Shown here: positions 23,701-35,469 of the stretch, piece by piece
How positions within the stretch are numbered: the first letter of the stretch is position 1
How the letters are laid out: every line of letters begins with the position of its first letter
Source of the DNA: Ciona intestinalis
Taxonomy: Eukaryota; Chordata; Ascidiacea; Phlebobranchia; Cionidae
Direction: 5' to 3'
Assembly: GCF_000224145.3 (NCBI RefSeq)
Contig: NC_020174.2
Span: forward strand, 3,663,026 to 3,727,025
Length of the DNA stretch: 64,000 nt
Notes under the pieces: model-generated
Told to the model about the DNA's origin: nothing
The model's database searches: none
Seen by the model: only the letters and a program-made list of their open reading frames with translations
Program-made: the position numbers and the translations under genes

Positions 23701-25653
23701 TATATGCGGATGATAGAGCTTACTTACGCCAATAAAAGCGCTTTAATCATCACGCATTAGTCGAATGGTTGTGTTGTTGGCTCGTGCTAAGACGAGAAGT
23801 GACGCGCTGACATCCCAGCACACATGTGTTCATAATTGGTAGCAACTTGGTTGAATTACATAGTTATAACGATGTAACTGATTCCACATTGCATAAGATC
23901 CCAGGATTAACACTCTACATGCCACCCTGGTTTATTAAGCAAGGCCATATACAGCTTGCGTTGGCTATGCTTTAGATGAAAGCCAATTAAACTTAAATAG
24001 CCTTGGCGAATACTCAAAACCAAATTACATTATCGTTTCACTCCACGCATGATCGCACACAGTCAGGTTTTACTCTCCACGTGACGTCATTTGCTGATTG
24101 CTTGTGCTTCTGTACCGGAAATACGTCAGAGACAGTTTACGTTACACGTTTACTGGTTTGTACAATAATGAATCAGATCAGGTATACGCATGTGTCGCAT
24201 GTGACGCTTCTTTTAACGAAGGGGTTTTTGCGCTGCGGTTTAATCAAGGATATTACCCTTAACCACACGAACAAAACCCTCGTTTTTCTAGGTATATACA
24301 TTAATATGCGGAATATCAATCGATACAGTCTATATTTGTACCACTTGACGTTCGAAGTTCACTCCTATACAGTCTTGGAGCAACTTAGTTAAACTGCGTT
24401 AAGATAAATCAGCTCAAAGAAATGCGGAAACCAATCAGAGCATGAAATTCCACATACGTTAGCTGTTAATTACATCAACGTAGCTGTTGTTCTAGGATAC
24501 GCTGGAAAATGGGGAGAAAACAAGAAAAAATCTACTTCCAAAAATTTAATGGCCAAATTTTTAAAGCCTTTTTGATTAATACAGTTCGGTCAATTTAATA
24601 ATGACCAATGATTAAGCACTCTAAGGATTTAGTAATACATGTATCAATTACAGTGACCGCCTTTTGGTTTCCACTGAAAGTTGTCCGTCCTATCCCTTAT
24701 AACAAGATGGCGGATTGCCAAGCCATTGTCATGGTTGGGAAAAAGAGTAAGACCCGATCGGCAATACAGAAGCCTGGAGCGGTCTCGACAGTCCTTGGGG
24801 ATTTTGCCGCAAGGGATGAGATAAACAAGAGCTCAAAAGTGAACACACAACAAGTTAAGTTACCGACCAAAGTATTCGGACGTTAATTACAGAATATTAA
24901 CAATCAACCATATAATTTAAGTTGTTATTTTACTATTAAACGATGACTTGACAAAAGGGGGATCAAACAATAGCTTAGTTTCAACCGCAATGTTTCAAGG
25001 AAGTCACGCAACATAGGCATTACGTCAGGTAAGCTACTTTAAAAATCCCAACTACTGTATCCAACTGTACCACGACTTTGATACGTCGTAAGTTGTAAAA
25101 CTTCGGTTCAAAATCGACAACATCGTAGACTGGATAAGGTCATAGGGTCACAGTAAGCGCCCGCGGTATAAAAATTTTAATTGTTAACCTGCCCTGACAA
25201 TAACATAAACTATCTAGCATAAATAGCGTTAGGAAGGATATATTCACTTGATAAACTATATATAGCAAATGCACGAGGTTATAATATCTAACGTAGGGTG
25301 TCTGGAAGTGAAAAGAAGTAAAATAAATAGAACTAGGACGGACAGCATGGAAGTGGCCCACGCAAAATTCTCCAACTTATTCAGATTAAGTAAACAAATA
25401 GGTACCCACATCTTTGACTGTAGTCCCATGCTTGATAATACGGCGGTTGGTAATATTGCCGAGGATAGTTATTCGAATGAATGGTCAGATTCTGTAACGG
25501 TGGCGGGGAATCTATCATAGATGCCATTGTATTATGCGAACGTGGCATGCCAGTCATAGCATCGCATATTGTAGATGTAGGATGAAACATGTCGCTCAAG
25601 ATTCCATTCATTCGGTTTCTCCATTGTTCTTGAAACTCCATAACGTTCATCAT
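17751..25653 (-). CDS. RAR: Retinoic acid receptor (nuclear receptor NR1B)
   Basis: Ligand-activated transcription factor of the nucleus that binds DR-type elements, normally with RXR. Nine exons: 25653-25410, 22686-22499, 20458-20317, 19921-19749, 19287-19102, 19041-18925, 18872-18785, 18359-18201, 17845-17751. Phases all match and give 463 residues, close to vertebrate RARs (about 450-460). Residues 1-120 are the A/B region ([17 protein letters not shown]...), ending Pro-rich before [19 protein letters not shown]. The two-finger DBD runs from about 121 to 187, with P-box CEGCKG split by an intron and QYCRLQKC at its end. The hinge has VRNDRNKK. The LBD (about 255-455) has [37 protein letters not shown] and [13 protein letters not shown]. 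The AF-2 helix is [10 protein letters not shown] (450-459), keeping the conserved charge-clamp Glu. Exon 1 uses a GTGGGT donor, and the intron at 18873-18924 is only 52 bases. Alternative 5' exons are listed separately. Confidence 0.96.
17915..18083 (-). repeat. tRNA-derived SINE with intact head
   Basis: On the minus strand it begins GGCGCCGTGGTAAAGTGGTA, carries a GCGCGCC block and a B-box-like GGGTTCAATC, then the shared body (cagtggttactaatcgg). It lies in the last RAR intron. Confidence 0.75.
18405..18625 (+). repeat. tRNA-derived SINE, headless
   Basis: Opposite orientation to the copy 400 bases away. It keeps the cgtatgtgttcttgggcaag body and the gaggtgtataaaacagaaca tail. A further tail fragment follows at about 18660-18710. 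Confidence 0.65.
21518..21715 (+). repeat. MITE copy (family A)
   Basis: Both termini present. Interior near consensus. Confidence 0.85.
21998..22182 (+). repeat. MITE copy (family B)
   Basis: Best example of the second subfamily: starts GTACTGTGGGGTAAGGCGGG, has atcgttagcacc and ttttaagagttacggg, and ends ggtctaatactaccccaacc. Confidence 0.7.
22183..22370 (-). repeat. MITE copy (family A)
   Basis: Directly adjoins the family B copy, sharing the TA between them. It ends about 130 bases from the first zinc-finger exon. Confidence 0.85.
22687..25409. other. RAR intron 1
   Basis: A 2.7-kb intron between the A-domain exon and the first zinc-finger exon. I see no repeat copy of the window's main families and no exon. 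The absence of MITEs over this length is unusual here and would fit functional constraint, but that is inference. Confidence 0.4.
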
Positions 25654-27616
25654 GCTATAGTATTCACGCAGAGTTCAACAACGCTATCACGCTGATACTG
25701 ACACCACAATAAAACAAGTTGCTTGCTGGAAGCTCAATGCTTTGTACTAATTAACTAGAACAAACTGCAACGATATGAAAACGTTAAAACGACATTTCGG
25801 ATGTTACGTTACATTTTGGGCGGCTGCCAATGTTGTTCTTTAAGCTGAAGTGCTTACCAGGAAAAAAGCAACTACAGTGATAAACTACCAGCTATAGTGA
25901 CGACAGTTTAAACGTGATTAGGTGACGAATACTCTCTTCAAGCTCAACAGAAGATTATCACGCAGTTGACCCCTGTTAGCAAGCAGTTGTTACATTCCTG
26001 ACAGTAATAACACGTGGCACTAAATGCAATAGCTTGACACTTTACTGTCTAGACTCTCAAAATTTAAAAGCTCTTTTTGTATCTACAAAATCTTTCTACG
26101 TGGCAACATTACTATATTGCAGCAACCGAATTCGGCGTCTCGCATAACGCTCTATAAGTGTAGTAACGTGGGAAGAACGCACGTTGCAGTTTACCATGGC
26201 TTAACCTTATCGCAAGTCCTATCGTGGAAAATATCAAGCTTTTATTAGCGATTTCCTGCGCAGCGAATTTCCAAACAATACATAGCAGCTTCTGCCTTCC
26301 CTCACCAGTGACCGCGGACCAACAAGCATCAGCACTTCTCCAATACAAGTGACGTTGCTTTTCTCTCACTTCTCTCACCAACTAATTGCCTTTTTCTCTA
26401 ATGAGGAGCAGGAGAGCTCTCACAATATGACTTGTTTGCACTGTCATGCCTGCTTCACGTACTTAACTGCCTATCACGCAGCTACTGTTTGATATAAATA
26501 TGCACTGCCCTTACTAATCACTAATATATGCTTGCGCTAATTCATATTTAAACTTAAGCGACCTAACGGGGTATTATGCTTAAATAACACGTCCAATTAA
26601 TACACAGAAAAGATACAACGCTGTAAAAATGTCGGTCATAGCAGCTATAATAACGTCGCCTTTCTATGTCAGCAACACAAACAGTATGCGAGAGTTTGCA
26701 AAACAGCTCGTGTCTAACCATCCATGTTCAACAACTGATATAATTAACTCTTAACGATGCAACAAAACCATTGCGAACTGTACTTCTTTCGATAATTACT
26801 TCGTCTGAAAACTAAACCATTGTCTGGTAAAATTTAATTGTTACAAAACAAAAGGACGTTTACCAGATCGCAAAGCTTGACGCTTGCGGCGATTTATCGA
26901 GCAGAAATTAATGAGGGTTTTAAACAATAAATAATCTACCACTAATGTCCCAACCGAAAAAGGCAACAAAAACGCAAATTTCCTCCAGCTACATACTAAG
27001 ACGTGCTAAAACAATGATGTGCCATTAAAATAACAGAACTATGACATCACATGTACACCAATACACAAAATAATTACTCATATGTAAGTCAACACACAAA
27101 AATTAATTAAAAATTATGGCCTTTACGGTTGAAAGTACGGAGTGTAAAAACCCATTACAAGTTTGTTGAGCGTTTTGCTCCGTCACGCCCTACAACATTT
27201 AGTCACGCAAGATCGCATACCAGGAACTCCACGTTTCAAGAATAACAAACACATTCCACAAAAAAGAAATAATTATCTTGTCGCTTTACGTAGTAATCGG
27301 TAGTAACGTCAACTGAATATGTGCGACTGTTTATGGGGAACCGTACATTAGCATTACATAACAAACAGTGCTGAATGATGAGCACTCCGTCCAGCTGAAC
27401 AAATATTACAAACTTCGCGAGATACCCCCTTGCTGACATCATAATACATTACAGCTTTAGCTAACCGTGTACTCTTTAAAAAAAAAAAATTCGCACAACA
27501 TACAGAAATATTTGAAAAACGTTGTACATAATGTTTTTCATAGCTAAAAATGACGTCATAAAAAATGGATATTTATTAATATTGGGTTACATTCGAGCTT
27601 CGGATAATTACAACAT

Positions 27617-27779
27617 ACAGTAGGATGGGGAAAGATGGGACACCTTCGCATTTTATTTTCTCGCCCCACTTAGTAGTAAACAAAGAACATTCAAAGTGTT
27701 GTAAAACAGTATCCTTACGACATCCATAGACCGCTGTTTTTTTTGTGCTAAAGGTGTCCCGTCTTCCCCATCCTATTAT
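27617..27779 (-). repeat. MITE copy with internal deletion
   Basis: Termini intact. Part of the interior is replaced by a T-run. Confidence 0.8.
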
Positions 27780-29475
27780 AATGCTTATTATAAGAGAAAC
27801 GTGTCAATCTACCGCGACGAGTCAATCAAGTGCATTGAGATACACTGTGGTTAGAACTTCGTTGGGAGTTTATCTCTTGATTTAAAAACAACTGATAAGA
27901 AGTGTATTATGGTGGTAACAACACATAATACTTATGAAGAAGGTCAAGACGCTTGGCCCACAACTTACGATCCACGTCAACAAAAACAAACAAAAGATTT
28001 TTGTCTCCAGGGCATCTTACGAAACGCTAATACCACCGCACACAAACAATCGCTAACTCCCACCTTAGGTGTCTGTTCTTGGTGAAAAACAAGATAACAT
28101 GAACTAAATAACATTACTCAATACCACAACCTACATAAGTTAGGTCAGATAATTACTCGATTCCCGTGTATCGCAATGGTATGTTAAGTTGAAATTATAG
28201 GATGGGATTTTCAGCGATATAATTATATCATACATACTGGTCTCGTGGGCTTTCCGCTATATCAGATTTAATTTGCTTTCATGTTCAGTGTACGACGTGT
28301 TAAGTTATCACACACACACAAATGGTCGATTCTTGTTTTACAACGTAATGGCCAATGCTTTGGAAATAAACAAGCGGATTTTTTGACAACTTTCAAGCAA
28401 TATTAATTGATTAAAATCACAGAACAGTCAAAATAATAAAGTTGTTTTTGTTCTAAGAATCCGAGATATCTCGTGCAGAGAAGAACAAGTTTTCCACAAT
28501 TAGGAAAAATAACATTCGTTGTTTCGTAGAAACATTCAACGTTCGTTGTAACCTCTGCGTGAACCGAAAAGTTGAACCTGACCGACATGGCATTGCTTGT
28601 GTATAGATAAAACGCGTGGAATGTAATAACCTTTACGTTGTTGGTAAAAGAGCAAAGAACGACGCGTTATTAGCGGGTGATTTAATCCTTTCCCAGTGTA
28701 TCAATCTATCAGATATATCTTGCAATTTTGTGACCACAATCTCAGTTTAGTGGTATAGATAAAGAAAAGGAATGAACAAGGCTTATTTTGAACTTTGAAG
28801 TAAGAACTGGTTAAAACCTACGTTAACTACTATAGGCGGCATCGATATGAAATTATGAATCTTTGTCTGTGCAATATAGGCCTTGGTACAAAAGGAGTGT
28901 ATCAGCAGTCGTGATAACTTGAATATTCCCACGTTTAATCGTCCCAACGCACTGGTGAAACAAGATAAGCTAACCGCTCGGGCAAGATAAATAAAGACAG
29001 AACGTTTCTCACCGTTCTTTTGTTGATGTTTTACGTGGATTGTTTGTGCCATGCAGATTTAGTATGTTGGGGATTTGTGGTGTTTCGTATAGGAATTACA
29101 TGAAGGGTAGGACAAGCGAACTGAAATACCGGATGGGGCGACAAGAACGAATGATTGAGATGGGATATACGAACACGATCGCACATATAAATAGCATGGC
29201 TAATTTATGAGACCACAGGGCCTCGGAGAAAATACTACACCAGCAGAGACTGGACCGCAAATTGGAGATAACATTGAAACTGTATACAGGGAATAATAGG
29301 CTGAAATAAACTGATGAAATAGATACAGCGGATCATGGAAAAATAACTTAAATTTAATTTACAGTTATTTTCTAACCGAAAAACTGCTAAAAGTAAAGTG
29401 TACTGGTGAAAGATACTAGTGAATGTGTACTGTGACGTATAGCCGCATGCTGGCGCCAATGTTTGCACATGTGCG

Positions 29476-29492
29476 TGACCTTTCGATGAACC
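29476..29492 (-). promoter_or_regulatory. DR5 retinoic acid response element (site 1)
   Basis: On the minus strand this reads GGTTCA-TCGAA-AGGTCA, two perfect RGKTCA half-sites in direct orientation with a 5-base spacer. That is the classical RAR/RXR DR5 site. It lies inside the RAR locus, about 3.8 kb upstream of the A-domain ATG at 25653. Function is inferred from the motif. Confidence 0.65.
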
Positions 29493-29497
29493 AGGTG

Positions 29498-29514
29498 TGA
29501 CCCTTCGGTGAACC
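29498..29514 (-). promoter_or_regulatory. DR5 retinoic acid response element (site 2)
   Basis: On the minus strand this reads GGTTCA-CCGAA-GGGTCA, again a perfect RGKTCA pair with a 5-base spacer. Half-site 1 and the spacer equal those of the vertebrate RAR-beta promoter element (GGTTCA-CCGAA-AGTTCA). It starts 22 bases from site 1, about two helical turns, on the same strand. Confidence 0.65.
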
Positions 29515-30592
29515 CTTGCTTTACAGCGCTTACATGGTGATACCGCATGCTCAGCTTGCATCAGCAACGATCGGCATGCTGGGTGTACATAGCGTGCGGT
29601 AAATACGCCTTATCGCAGACAATTGTTTATCCTAATCCGCTTAATGCCCAGCACGGACTTGGCATTTTGCTCACGAGTGGCACACCAGCGAGCAAAGAAA
29701 GCAACAACAAACAGTGAACTTGCTATCCCTATCCTTGCCAGCATTAATACGAACGTCACTTATTGCTGGGCGGATGTAATTATACGATGGCTTGGTTGAC
29801 AGAGCAAATATTAGAAGCATAAAATGCGACCGAGAACCAAAGCTACAGCGTATACCACACAAACCAACTCCACGTATTATATAGTAAGCTACGAAACAGG
29901 ATCTTTTCGGCATCAAACTTAATTAGATTATTTAAGTACATAAATATTGCTTTTTTTATAAATTGGAATATACGCCTACACTAATGCAAAATTTTGTATC
30001 CGGATTTCGAATAAAATAACTATAGCACATGGACTGACATTTGTTGGATGTGATTTGGATTATTGGTAAGAAATTGAACAATAAAAAAATGGGAGACACA
30101 AATGAATGATCAACGGTGAAACAAACAGCAGACTGTGCGGTTGCGACGAATGTATCATAGATACGTTAATCCGGCACCGACATATGCGATTTAGCCAGGA
30201 ATTAATTTAATTACAAGCCTGCTATTCGTCGTCCCGTCGACTCCGTTTAAATTGGCGTGCTTATACGGGCGAGATTCACGGTAATCGGATTCCGAGCAGG
30301 AGAAAATGTGTTTTTATGTGGAAGCACTCGTTCTTAAGAACGAGGATTTTGGGCGGGGAAGATACAGAGCTGGTTTTGATAAATAAACACTGAGAATAAT
30401 TCACGTTAAACGTGTTCGCTGCTCAAGTAAATCCAAACTAAGTCATATTAACTGCAACGTGTCACATTTTAATCGTATGTGTAATTCTACAAAGGTGGCT
30501 TTTATTTTCGCCATCTCCATTTACCTAGTATAAGGCCATTGCTTTTTGGTAACGTACATATCTAGATATTGGGTTTGATAAGTTCTAATATA

Positions 30593-30792
30593 TGGTAGGG
30601 TTGGGAAAGACGGGACATTTCAGCACATAATATGCAAACATCCTGATCGTGTTTTAAACAAATAACAACGGTCCATGATAGTCGTGAGGATAAGGTTTAT
30701 TATAATTCTTTCTTTGATTGTTCTTTGTTTATTACCAAGTGGGACAAGAAAATAGAATGAAATATTGTTCCATCTTCCCCCACCATACTATA
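30593..30792 (+). repeat. MITE copy (family A)
   Basis: Complete copy ending 29 bases before the donor side of the exon at 30822. Confidence 0.85.
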
Positions 30793-30821
30793 TAAAATGA
30801 ATAACACCCCAACAAACTTAC

Positions 30822-31711
30822 CCCTACATTTTTCCCCTGTGTGGTTGTTGAGACCAACACTAGTAGGCGACACCGAGCTCTCAATGGGATTTCTCTCACG
30901 TCCTCCATCTGAAAAATTAAAAAATGTTATTATCTATTTAAAGAACAAAAAGCACTGTTTAAAAACCACACGATACGCGTGAGATTGAGAGCTTACATAG
31001 CTGCATAGGCATAAGTGGTTTGGAATAATTGTCGAAAACAGGAAGCTGATGGTCTGGATTGAATCCATTCCACTCCATTTTAACACAAGGATGATTCGAG
31101 GCATTGGGATGTGGGAAAGCACGCTGGTGAAACATTGCCGTGTCCATGGTATTGTTTGATGCATGTTGGTGTGGTTGGTGGTAGAAGTTCCTATGGTAAG
31201 CACGTTCGGATGGGAATTTATTCTGGTTGGACATGGCAGGATATGCTGGGGTATTGTTCATACTATGTTGCCGCACCGCCGGCATATTGTTCGATGTTCC
31301 GGTATTGTTTATGAATTGATTCGCACAGTTGAAAAGTTTCGCATCAATCTGCTGAGGAAAGAAACGCTCGATCGTTTTGTTGGTTAGAAATCCAAGTGCG
31401 GACATAGGAGAAGTCTGTGCATCCATCGGACAATAGCCTTGCTGTGGTGCTGGTTTTGTGGCGACTTGCGCAACTGGGTTGGGGTGAACGTTTGAACTGC
31501 ACATCTGGTCCGTCCTATGATTTCCCTCGTTAAAGTCCAGTGGCGGCATGGGCATTGCTTGATATGAATTGACGGCTGAACACCTCATGGCGCGACCTGG
31601 GATGGCCAAGTTTTGCCGCATTGGTCGCTGACGACGGACACTGACGTTGCTTGCCCCAATGGCGAGAGAACCAAGATCAATGCTTTCTAAATCACCGATA
31701 TCACAGGCCAT
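30822..31711 (-). CDS. Candidate alternative RAR N-terminal exons
   Basis: Two coding exons on the RAR strand: 31711-30997 (ATG, 238 codons plus one base) and 30908-30822 (29 codons, phase 1 at both ends). The long exon starts MACDIGDLESIDLGSLAIG, and the frame stays open upstream to another ATG at 31738. It is rich in Asn, Pro, Gln, His and Met, as disordered A/B domains of nuclear receptors often are. The second exon includes SSVSPTSVGLNNHTG, which resembles [13 protein letters not shown] at the start of the first zinc-finger exon. The donor at 30821 (GTAAGT) leaves phase 1, exactly what the acceptor at 22686 needs. No zinc finger or other domain is present. I infer an alternative RAR A/B region. 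An independent gene with an unseen 3' end is the alternative. Confidence 0.6.
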
Positions 31712-32174
31712 GTTTATAGATGATCTGACGTTCAGCAACTACAATATTCAACAGGCTCGTGATGCTATCACTACAACCGAAAACATGTGAAAAGAAAGCG
31801 GTCCATTGCCACAATATGCTCTGTACTGACAGCGAACATAACAAACTAACGATAACGAGCTTATCTGACCTTGGCTGATACACTGAGCCCCTCGCCTTCA
31901 CTGTACTCTTACGTCTTGAGACAATTAATAATTTATATCCAAGTCATTATAGCTATGTTAAGGCTAGCTTAGCCGCGCAAACGACTACCGAGAACAAAAA
32001 AACAAAAAATCATGTATATCATGTACAACACTTGACCATAAGCTGGCAAGTATGGCTCAGAAATAGAGATGCCACTGAAAAGCCGTGTGAACGCGAATTA
32101 AAACATACCCTGCAGCAAGATACGAACGAGGCCGATGTCAACATCAGAGAAGTGACCGTAAGCACCACCGAGAG

Positions 32175-32191
32175 AGGTCGTTAGGAGGTCA
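32175..32191 (+). promoter_or_regulatory. DR5-like element upstream of the alternative exon
   Basis: AGGTCG-TTAGG-AGGTCA: one perfect and one single-mismatch half-site with a 5-base spacer, about 465 bases upstream of the ATG at 31711. Because of the mismatch it is less certain than the pair at 29476-29514. Confidence 0.35.
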
Positions 32192-33610
32192 ATTAAGAAT
32201 TTCTTTAAATTCTCTCAAATTTAGACAAGTTTTAACCGACATAATTAATCAACCGCGTAAAAGGAATAAACAAAACTTATGTAAAATCGTGTTTTATACA
32301 AACATTAAATTTAATATACACTGACTTAGCATTAAATTACATACTAGTTAATCAGCCATAATATACAACGATTTTTATAAAAAAAACACACTTGGAATTT
32401 TTGTAAAAAAAATCAAAATAATTAAAAAAACAAACGTTTTGGACAACGGTTTCAACACAAGTAAAATATTAGAAAGACTTTGTCCGTGACAGCGAGCAAA
32501 TCTACCAAATAAAGTCATTTACTCGTCCATCCTGTAATAATTATCCCGCTAAACTCCCGGAAGACTTGTCCGCGTGTGACTAACTGAATGACTCTATAGC
32601 CAAGTGGAAATTGTAAAACGGCCTAACTTTATTTGATTCGCATTAAAAGTCACCGGGCTAAATGTAAGATGAAGAAAAAACAGATCAAATATTTCTGGGA
32701 AAATTAACAAATAAACATCATGTGGTGGAAACATGAACTTGGTTGACGTTTATTTTCCGCGTAGCCGGTAATTGGCGAAAAAGTTGTAGTTTGTACAAAG
32801 CGATCTTACGTTAAGTGTCGTAACACTTTTGGCACGCACATTTTTACAGTTCAAATAAAGTCAACAAAATATTACACGTGAAAATTTTTATAACAGTCGG
32901 TCGGTCGCTAAGTTTTTTTAAAAAAATGACCTTTTTTACAAAATTACACGATTGGCTCAATAGCGCCACCCGACGATTGAAATAAATCATACGACGCACA
33001 GATAGAGGTGCCAAAGTGCGCGCATGTCGTAAACTATTGTTTTGTTTTGTTCGACTGAAAGAGAACATTCACAGTTGTTTGTGAATTACCTCAAGCAATA
33101 ATCCCGGCACTTGGATGGTACCATGTATAATGCATGGCGCAAGCAAAGCTGCCAAATCACCTATTCATTATTAATACATAGAACGGGAAGAAAACCAGCA
33201 ATATTTTCCTTTCACATTTGAAAGCCAAACTCGAGTTTTAAAAACTGCACAAAGGGTATAAGCATACGTGAAATAATTATGCATGCGTAAATAAACAGAT
33301 TTTGTATGTTATTAAATTGACAAGTTCGAGCCTAAACTTAGAGCAGAACACAATACGCGCTTTACGTCTATTATTCATATGGTACGAAGTATATTTTACA
33401 GCCTATGCGAGACGGCCCGAACGGGAGCCGGTACGCTTACCAATACGCCTAAGGGCAACGTCTAATGTCATGCATGTCGGGCACATTAATCCCTTATTCA
33501 ATGAACAATGGTTTAACACTTACCTGGAATGCACCGCTAAAGCAAAATTACGCAAAAAACCACATGTTTTTTTTAAAGTAATTTTAAGAGCTGTAATGAT
33601 AAATACAATA

Positions 33611-33807
33611 TAGCAGGGTAGGGGAATATGGGACGCATTTAGCTCATAAAATTCAAAAATCCTGACAGCGTTCAAAACAATTAACAACGGTCTATAGCAG
33701 TCGTGAAGAAACGGTTTTTATAATTTTTTGAATGTTCTTTATTTACTACCAAATGGGACGAAAAAAAAAGAATTAAAATGTGTCCCATCTTTCCCCACCC
33801 TACTGTA
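33611..33807 (+). repeat. MITE copy (family A)
   Basis: Both terminal repeats recognisable, with an A-run in the right half. Confidence 0.85.
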
Positions 33808-35469
33808 TGATACAATGTTATTGATATTGTACGAGAGACATACATAAGTGACATAACAGTTGGTATATGTGTGATGATGCAGTCTGTTGAGACAGTTACA
33901 AACGCTACGTGACATAACTTTCTCTTACCGATTGCGTAATTTCCATCGGGGTTTTTGTGCCTTTAATTGCGTAGAAAATCAGCGACACTCAAAGAACATA
34001 ATACTATAGGGTAGGAGAACTCAACGAGGTTTTAATGTTAAAAACGGCTAAAAAGTTCCACAAAATATGATTGTCTGCGATCTGTAGCCCACAGTGATAT
34101 ATGACATGTTATGGACTCCGCGTAATAATGTACGCCATATACATCGCAACAAACTGTTACGTAGGTTGCGCGTCACGTGTTTGTGTTAACCGCGAGGCAT
34201 TTTAGATAGAGACAGTTCAATATTACAAAATTGCTAACTGGTTTATCAGCATTGTTGGATATACAAACAAGATAATGTCGCGTTAATATAACATGTACAC
34301 ATCGAATTAACTTTCCCACGCAAAATATTAAACTGGTTATAAACATTTCTAAGTGTTCATATGAAAATGTTACTTCAATATTATGGTGGCACAAGTAATC
34401 GTTACATAAGCTAAACCATGGAAAAGCAAAAGTAATATTAACATATTTTAAATAAGAAGCAAATTGTTGCAATTCGAAAAACACATTTACAATCAGGATT
34501 TAAACTGTGAACCAAGAACTGATCCTTTGTGAAAGCTACAGCGAACGTCATGCGGTTTAGAACTAATTAATAATTAACCAGGAAAATAAAACTAGGACAT
34601 ACCAAACCGATCACCAGTCAAATAGTCGTTAACCATAAAAACCATATACTTGAACTATTAAATGGGAAATACTGTATAACCGTGTTTCAGTCGCTAATAC
34701 ACGGCGTATGTTTTCTAGCAAGAAATGGGTAACTCGTGTTTTGTTTATTTGATTGGACTTTAAACGTAAACATTTCGTGAACTAGTTAACCAGTTGCATA
34801 ACAAATAGAAACCAAGAAACCGTTTAATTCGTTTGGTGCCAGAGGCTTAATGGAATCGTTTTAACATAAACGATAAATTAGTGGATTACATGCGTACGTT
34901 AAACTTTGGTCAAGTTAAACCAAAATCCCATGAAGACTGACTTATATTTAATCATGTCATTTTTCCTGTTGCAGTTGGTTGGACAATTTTACAAACCAAT
35001 ACTCAAAGATAACGGGATTTATCTTTTGCGGAAATCATATCTTTAACACCATACAACATGAGCCGTACATTAAAATCGTGACCGTCACAGTTTTTTAGAT
35101 GTCAAAAAATAAACGTGATATCCGTACAGGTTGATTATGCTATCAGGATTAGCAATATAGATGCTGAACCGCATATACAGCTGTAGGGTCTTAGATATAT
35201 CAAGATAAAGAGTGTCGTGCACAACGAGCTGAATGTTGCAGCTCAAAATATTGGTAAAATTCAAGTTTGGCTACTTGATAGATAGTTGTTGAGACAAACG
35301 TTCAAGACTGTGAGGTTTTATTTCACACTATCTCCCATGATCTGACACATTATCTTGTGATTCACTTATCACCCCGTAAATATCCCCGTAAAACTATTTA
35401 GCTAAAAATTTACGACTTTTCGCAAATTGCACAACAGCATAAGAGTACATATAAGGTGTACCATCTTAC

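Larger units (their letters stand above)
25654..30821. other. RAR 5' flank or intron
   Basis: About 5.2 kb between the RAR A-domain exon and the nearest upstream candidate exon. It contains two MITE copies (27617-27779, 30593-30792) and the DR5 doublet at 29476-29514. No other coding exon is recognised. Confidence 0.45.
31712..35469. other. Spacer/intron upstream of the alternative RAR exon
   Basis: Holds one MITE (33611-33807) and the DR5-like site at 32175. AT-rich throughout. No convincing exon is recognised on either strand. Confidence 0.4.

Noticed and set aside
24003..24392. 129-codon plus-strand ORF in RAR intron 1
   Set aside because: Cysteine- and threonine-rich with no domain pattern, antisense in a long intron, no flanking features of a gene.
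28575..28586. TGAACC-TGACCG adjacent half-sites as a nuclear receptor element
   Set aside because: Spacing of zero with an imperfect second half-site. Not a standard RAR/RXR arrangement.
31473..31486. DR2-like pair TGAACG-TT-TGAACT
   Set aside because: Lies in coding sequence of the 31 kb exon and one half-site is imperfect.
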